From the NCBI GenBank assembly GCA_012798185.1, contig JAAZNS010000292.1, positions 1-17,337 on the forward strand: DNA of 17,337 nucleotides. The letters are read 5' to 3'. Below the pieces are notes generated by a model. That model worked only from the letters and a program-made list of their open reading frames with translations, did no database searches and was not told where the DNA came from. The translations under genes were made by a program, and so were the position numbers. Source of the stretch: Chloroflexota bacterium (lineage in GTDB: Bacteria > Chloroflexota > Anaerolineae > Anaerolineales > UBA4823). Shown here piece after piece: positions 13,512 to 17,337 of the stretch; position 1 is the first letter of the stretch; each line of letters starts with the position of its first letter.

Positions 13512-14081
13512 TTATTTTCGACTGTATTTGCCCATTAACTGCCCTTGCGCCAAAATATGACCTTGCATTGCTTTCTCGACATCCGATTTACTTGCACCAG
13601 TGTTTAAATTCAGCATTGAATCAAGGGCATATAGTTTAAAATAATACCGGTGAGGCGAGCCTTTTGGCGGGCAAGGACCATCGTACCCGGTTTTACGAAA
13701 ATCGTTGACCCCTTGCAATCCAATACCAGAAATTGAAGGAGATTTTACCACCCCTTCCGGAAGACCTTTCAAATTACTATCTATGTTAAATAACACCCAG
13801 TGCACAAAGGTACCTATCGGCGCATCGGGGTCATCGACTATTAATGCCAAGCTTTTTGTGTTTTGAGGGATTGCGCCCCAATTCAACTGTGGCGATAAAT
13901 TCTGACCATCACAGGTAAATTTTTGTGGGATCATTCCTCCCTCGGTAAATGCGGGACTGGACAATGAAATAGACATTTCACTCTCCTTTACAATTTTTGG
14001 TTGTGCAGGCTGGCAGCTGCTATCGATGACGATACCTGCAAATATCAGGAAAAATATGAATGACCGATAAATATTTCTCAT
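13512..14081 (-). CDS. PEBP-family (YbhB/YbcL, Raf-kinase-inhibitor-like) exported protein
   Basis: A 189-residue member of the phosphatidylethanolamine-binding protein family. The ligand-pocket motifs are present: DDPDAPIGTFVHWVLFNI and the closing GYDGPCPPKGSPHRYYFKLYALD. The N-terminus is hydrophobic (FIFFLIFAGIVIDSSC) and looks like a signal peptide; Cys23 could be a lipoprotein site, but the residue at -3 is Asp, not the usual Leu, so this is uncertain. Bacterial members have no firm biochemical role. The gene is 35 bp downstream of the cyclase-family gene on the same strand, at the end of the operon. The ATG at 14081 has no strong Shine-Dalgarno. Confidence 0.92.
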   Translation of the reverse strand: MRNIYRSFIFFLIFAGIVIDSSCQPAQPKIVKESEMSISLSSPAFTEGGMIPQKFTCDGQNLSPQLNWGAIPQNTKSLALIVDDPDAPIGTFVHWVLFNIDSNLKGLPEGVVKSPSISGIGLQGVNDFRKTGYDGPCPPKGSPHRYYFKLYALDSMLNLNTGASKSDVEKAMQGHILAQGQLMGKYSRK

Positions 14082-14116
14082 GGCAATACTGACGCCATTA
14101 TTTTCTGATTCCGCTG

Positions 14117-14749
14117 TTAAACGCCAATCAAAATCGCTCGAGCCGGAGCACCATCCGAATTCAACAACTTTAAGGGAAGACAGAAAAGTGAATAACGCCC
14201 CTGACTTATTTTTGATAGATTTAATCCTTCTACGATAACAACACCCGATTTTAAAAATAATTCGTGAGTTGCTTTTCCTTCTTTGTAAGGTGCAATCGAA
14301 AGGTAATCCAAACCAATCAGCTTAACGCCATGGTCAATTAAATATTGAGCACCACTTGCATCAATCCCAACAAATTCTTCTTGAAATCCTTTGTTCTTTG
14401 ATGACCATAGTTGTGAATTACGTGTTTTGATAATCAGTCTTCTGGTTCTGGGGGGAATTTCCGCTTTTTTTAATTCATCAGCGGTAATAAGGGTAGTTTT
14501 CAACATTTCTAATACATACACCCGACCAGTTAATATTTTTAGGGATAATTGATCAACGCCAGTTGTCTTTGGAATAAAATGAACTGGAGCATCTACATGT
14601 GTTCCTGTGTGAACACTCATGCACAATTTCGAATTATTTGATTGTGAGTACTCGCCAATAGTAGCAACCTGCTCTAAAATGACTTCAGCATCTCCCGGCC
14701 AAACGGTCATTCCGGGTTCGATGGTTAAAGAAATATCATAAATTTGCAT
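14117..14749 (-). CDS. Cyclase-family hydrolase (kynurenine formamidase-like, PF04199)
   Basis: A 210-residue metal-dependent amidohydrolase of the cyclase family, whose best-known member, KynB, hydrolyses N-formylkynurenine. The signature HTGTHVDAPVHF is intact (His47, His51, Asp53, His57), as is the N-terminal VWPGD. The C-terminal segment KLIGLDYLSIAPY, followed by ELFLKSGVVIVEGL, also fits the family. GGAGG lies close upstream of the ATG at 14749. It follows the racemase gene by 53 bp, and a good promoter lies in that gap, so it can be transcribed with the racemase or on its own. No tryptophan-catabolism gene is nearby. The substrate is unknown; see the finding on D-amino acid conversion. 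Confidence 0.92.
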   Translation of the reverse strand: MQIYDISLTIEPGMTVWPGDAEVILEQVATIGEYSQSNNSKLCMSVHTGTHVDAPVHFIPKTTGVDQLSLKILTGRVYVLEMLKTTLITADELKKAEIPPRTRRLIIKTRNSQLWSSKNKGFQEEFVGIDASGAQYLIDHGVKLIGLDYLSIAPYKEGKATHELFLKSGVVIVEGLNLSKISQGRYSLFCLPLKLLNSDGAPARAILIGV

Positions 14750-14772
14750 AATACCTCCATATGAATATAAAA

Positions 14773-14801
14773 AGTATAGCTGAAGTTAATTGATAATGCA
14801 A
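14773..14801 (-). promoter_or_regulatory. Predicted internal promoter upstream of the cyclase-family gene
   Basis: On the minus strand, TTGCAT (-35, 14796-14801) and TATACT (-10, 14773-14778) lie 17 bp apart. The -35 begins one base after the racemase stop codon. Together with the strong GGAGG this would let the cyclase and PEBP genes be expressed without the upstream genes. Confidence 0.6.
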
Positions 14802-14802
14802 T

Positions 14803-15909
14803 TTATGGAAGTGCCAATTTCTCCAAAGTATATTTATTCAGGTTCTTCATATCAATATCAATACCTAAACCCGGTTTATCGGGAACTGTAATGGTGCTGT
14901 CGGAATTCAAGATAAACCATTGCTGGGTGATATCTTCAAAGTAATATCGTTCTGTAGCAGATATATCGCCAGGCAATGTGAAACCTGGTAGTGAAGCTAA
15001 CGCTAAATTTGCTGCCCGCCCAACCCCTGTTTCCAACATGCCTCCACACCACACCGGGATATTCCGTTTATAACAATAATCGTGAATCAGCATTGCCTGA
15101 CTTATACCTCCCACTCTGCCAGGTTTAATATTGATAATCCGGCAAGCACCTAAATCTAGAGCTTGGCGGGCATGCCGGACGGATAATATACTTTCGTCGA
15201 GACAGATTGCGGTACGGAATTTGGATTGCAATTGGGCATGGTCGATAATATCATCTTCATTCAGAGGTTGTTCGATTAGCAAAAGGTTTAGGTCATCCAG
15301 CGGTTTTAATGTATCGGCAGATTCCAGCGTATATGCTGAATTAGCATCCACCTGTAAAAGGATATCTGGAAAAGCTTTACGGACAGCTTGGGTTTCTTCG
15401 ATATCTTTTTGGGGTTTAATTTTGATTTTAATTCGTCGATACCCCTGATTTATATAATCCTGCACTGTGTTGACTAAAACCTGGGGGGATGCTTGAATCC
15501 CAACTGAAACCCCCACATCCACCTTGGAACGAATTCCGCCAAGCAAATTACGTAACGAACGACCTTCTTGCTTTCCTTTGATATCCCACAACGCCATCTC
15601 AACTGCTGCTTTAGACATCAAATGACCTTTAATGAATTGGGCTGTGTTTTGAACATCGCCCGGTTCTATATAATCCCTACCCAATACAGCAGGAATTAAG
15701 AATTCTTTCAAGATGTGCCAGGATGTGCCCACTGTTTCATAAGAATAACCTGGATCACGGTCTGCCACACATTCCCCATAACCCACCACACCATCGGCAA
15801 TAACCTCCAATAAAATACAATCCCGATCATCACTGCGGCTTGATGATATCTCAAAAGTTGAGCGCAGCGGCATACGAACATGGCGAAGAACGACTGATTC
15901 GATGATCAT
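14803..15909 (-). CDS. N-succinylamino acid racemase / o-succinylbenzoate synthase (enolase superfamily)
   Basis: A 368-residue enolase-superfamily enzyme of the MLE subgroup, NSAR/OSBS (MenC type 2) family. These enzymes either dehydrate SHCHC to o-succinylbenzoate in menaquinone synthesis, or racemise N-succinylamino acids, or do both. All catalytic residues are visible: the KxK pair Lys161/Lys163 (RRIKIKIKP), metal ligands Asp188 (VDAN), Glu213 (IEQPL) and Asp238 (LDES), and the second acid/base Lys262 (NIKPGRVGG). GGMLETGVGRAAN is typical of this group. The start codon overlaps the stop of the upstream GNAT gene (ATGA, four bases). No other menaquinone gene is visible. The GNAT partner favours amino acid racemisation over menaquinone synthesis, but sequence alone cannot decide. 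Confidence 0.92.
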   Translation of the reverse strand: MIIESVVLRHVRMPLRSTFEISSSRSDDRDCILLEVIADGVVGYGECVADRDPGYSYETVGTSWHILKEFLIPAVLGRDYIEPGDVQNTAQFIKGHLMSKAAVEMALWDIKGKQEGRSLRNLLGGIRSKVDVGVSVGIQASPQVLVNTVQDYINQGYRRIKIKIKPQKDIEETQAVRKAFPDILLQVDANSAYTLESADTLKPLDDLNLLLIEQPLNEDDIIDHAQLQSKFRTAICLDESILSVRHARQALDLGACRIINIKPGRVGGISQAMLIHDYCYKRNIPVWCGGMLETGVGRAANLALASLPGFTLPGDISATERYYFEDITQQWFILNSDSTITVPDKPGLGIDIDMKNLNKYTLEKLALP

Positions 15910-16820
15910 AATGTACTCAATCCATAGCTTAAAACATAATAACTGCGGGAATTTGAACTCGACGACTGAACAAAATCGGTCACTAAATAATCAGCTTTAA
16001 ATAAAGCCTCAAAAATTTGGCGCGTAACTTCTCTCCATTCTATTGCCAGCTGCAAGTCGGCTTTTTTCAAGAGGCTGAAGTCGGATGGCACTTCTACCAA
16101 TAACATAGCAGGCGGTTGTGCATTGGTTGTATCAGTTACATTTTTGATATGGTCGATTATAGTTGATAAAACTTGTGTTGGGCAGGGAAATCCTTGAGGG
16201 TTGTTACAAGAAGGGTTAATAATCTGAATGCCGGCATCTAAAAAATGATTTAATCCTAACGGACGGCGTGCCCTACGGCTCAAACGGTGGTTCACCCGAT
16301 TTGTATTTACCCACCAATCCACTTGAAACCGATCGGACATAAGTCCTTTATTAATTTCATCGCGCATTTCACCATAGATATTCCGCAAGTAAGTGTTACA
16401 CACTGCGCCTAATTTGGTGATATTCAAAAACGCATTGCGGCTCATTAATGGATCATACGTCCACACGATACGATCTAATCCTTGATGCCGCACCATTTGC
16501 CATTGCGCCCGTTTTAATCGAAATCCCAATCCCAGATCGCGATATTCCGGCAGCACAGCCAGCATATGCGAGCAATGCATTGGGCGGGGACCATCGGGTG
16601 TAAAATACATTCCCGGAAATCCAAATACAAATCCAACACACTTTTCTTGAGAAATATCATCCACAAATGCACCAAGCAGTATTCCGCCATGTTGAACAGC
16701 AGCGATCAACATATGCGCAGGAACGACTTCTGTTTCTGAACCTTCCCATACCTGGCGTTGGATTTCCTCCACTTTTATCATCTCATCTGGCGATTCAAGT
16801 GATTTAATGTTTATATCCAT
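15906..16820 (-). CDS. GNAT acyltransferase, COG3375 type (probable N-succinyltransferase)
   Basis: A 304-residue protein with an N-terminal GNAT domain (about residues 1-155). The acyl-CoA-binding motif A is visible as MLAVLPEYRDLGLGFRLKRAQ (pyrophosphate-loop residues 94-99, RDLGLG). The remaining 150 residues form an additional region (LSRRARRPLGLN, then a C-terminal tail). Length and style match the COG3375 acetyltransferases that are encoded beside NSAR genes; in Geobacillus kaustophilus the partner was shown to be a succinyl-CoA: D-amino acid N-succinyltransferase. The gene overlaps the racemase start by four bases and lies 6 bp after the SDR-type gene, so all three share one transcript. 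The start ATG at 16820 has no clear Shine-Dalgarno, consistent with translational coupling. Confidence 0.88.
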   Translation of the reverse strand: MDINIKSLESPDEMIKVEEIQRQVWEGSETEVVPAHMLIAAVQHGGILLGAFVDDISQEKCVGFVFGFPGMYFTPDGPRPMHCSHMLAVLPEYRDLGLGFRLKRAQWQMVRHQGLDRIVWTYDPLMSRNAFLNITKLGAVCNTYLRNIYGEMRDEINKGLMSDRFQVDWWVNTNRVNHRLSRRARRPLGLNHFLDAGIQIINPSCNNPQGFPCPTQVLSTIIDHIKNVTDTTNAQPPAMLLVEVPSDFSLLKKADLQLAIEWREVTRQIFEALFKADYLVTDFVQSSSSNSRSYYVLSYGLSTL

Positions 16821-16826
16821 ACGTAT

Positions 16827-17337
16827 TTAACTTTTCTGAAGTAACAATTTAAAGAGTGGTTTTCTCCAGCTCACTCCTTTCAGATAATCTAATTGGTGTG
16901 ACATTCTCGACGGTGCTAAATTAAAAAATCGCGGGAGATTATCTATAGGGCAAGTGCGATTAGCTGCCAGGTAATCCAGCCAAAAAACAGAAACTGGAAA
17001 TATCGGAGAGATTGATTCCAGGGTGACAGTTATCCCACGGAGTATTGGAGGAGGAATCGAGACAATCCTTCGCCTGACTTTGATGGTTTCCATGATCAAT
17101 TGGATTACCTGTGAAAACGATAAAAACTCAGGTCCACCTACTTCGTATGTCTCATTACGGGTAGCAGGGCTTTCCAAAGACCATACCATTGCAGTGACTA
17201 AATCTTCTACCCATATAGGTTGCACTAAAGTCTGTCCATTACCTGGTATAGGAATGATGACAGGCAGCGATGACAGCAATACTGCTAATCCAGATGTAAA
17301 ACCATCACCTTGTCCATAGACAATGGATGAACGGATA
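16827..17337 (-). CDS. NAD(P)-binding SDR / NDUFA9-like epimerase, C-terminal part
   Basis: The frame runs off the right edge of the window, so only the C-terminal 169 or so residues are seen. They begin within the extended-SDR motif IRSSIVYGQGDGF, continue with VQPIWVEDLVTAMVWSLE and NETYEVGGPEFLSFSQVI, and end in LLLQKS. This pattern is that of atypical SDR proteins related to the complex I subunit NDUFA9 and to sugar-nucleotide epimerases; the Rossmann fold and cofactor site lie outside the window. The apparent TTG at 17279 is internal, not a start. It stops 6 bp upstream of the GNAT gene and is the first visible gene of this operon. The enzyme's substrate cannot be inferred. Confidence 0.85.
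   Translation of the reverse strand, partial: IRSSIVYGQGDGFTSGLAVLLSSLPVIIPIPGNGQTLVQPIWVEDLVTAMVWSLESPATRNETYEVGGPEFLSFSQVIQLIMETIKVRRRIVSIPPPILRGITVTLESISPIFPVSVFWLDYLAANRTCPIDNLPRFFNLAPSRMSHQLDYLKGVSWRKPLFKLLLQKS

Noticed and set aside
16453..16641. Minus-strand 62-codon frame within the GNAT gene
   Set aside because: A same-strand alternative frame within a clearly conserved coding region.
1..17337. CRISPR array, insertion sequence, prophage or toxin-antitoxin module
   Set aside because: No spaced direct repeats, transposase, integrase or matching small gene pairs were found on either strand.

Overview
The window looks like chromosome of a bacterium of the phylum Chloroflexota, probably class Anaerolineae. 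The evidence is protein style and gene content: a moderately AT-rich genome, Lon with a long N-terminal extension, FtsH, EF-P, a LysM/M23 peptidase, and several conserved hypotheticals that I associate with Anaerolineae. This assignment comes from recognising sequences, not from a search. I see no CRISPR array, insertion sequence, integrase or phage gene. Coding density is high and there are no long empty stretches.

Positions 1-3563, minus strand: a stress and protein-quality block, read from right to left. It holds tRNA-Arg(UCU), a Tpx-type peroxiredoxin, a small heat-shock protein (Hsp20) and the Lon protease, whose 3' end is cut by the window edge. Hsp20 and lon are 15 bp apart and look co-transcribed. 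Positions 3564-3723 hold a tRNA promoter, an inverted repeat on its -35 box and a degenerate tandem repeat. Positions 3724-5770, minus strand: a two-gene operon of unknown function (528 aa, then 144 aa), both with winged-helix-like ends. An intergenic region at 5771-5959 has overlapping back-to-back promoter candidates and a perfect 8+8 bp inverted repeat. It separates this operon from a small plus-strand DUF2007-like gene at 5960-6262.

Positions 6259-8475, minus strand: a stand-alone response regulator, a DUF192 protein and a secreted LysM/M23 cell-wall peptidase. Positions 8476-8905: a 430 bp regulatory region with a very clear promoter for efp. Positions 8906-11026, plus strand: efp, an eight-cysteine conserved protein and a HAD-DinB fusion protein, the last two overlapping. 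Positions 11165-13033, plus strand: ftsH, with a normal AAA module but a protease active site reading NEAGH instead of HEAGH.

Positions 13034-13511: a degraded fragment resembling the N-terminus of a DUF6311-like membrane protein, next to an orphan ribosome-binding site. Positions 13512-17337, minus strand: a metabolic operon running SDR epimerase-like protein (5' end cut by the window edge), COG3375-type GNAT acyltransferase, an enolase-superfamily N-succinylamino acid racemase/o-succinylbenzoate synthase, a cyclase-family (kynurenine formamidase-like) hydrolase and a PEBP/YbhB protein. The GNAT-racemase pair matches the known D- to L-amino acid conversion pathway, but the expected M20-type desuccinylase is absent and a cyclase-family amidohydrolase sits in its place.

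The points most worth a second look are the altered metalloprotease motif of FtsH, the GNAT/racemase/cyclase combination, the uncharacterised 528/144 aa operon with its symmetric promoter region, and the HAD-DinB fusion.
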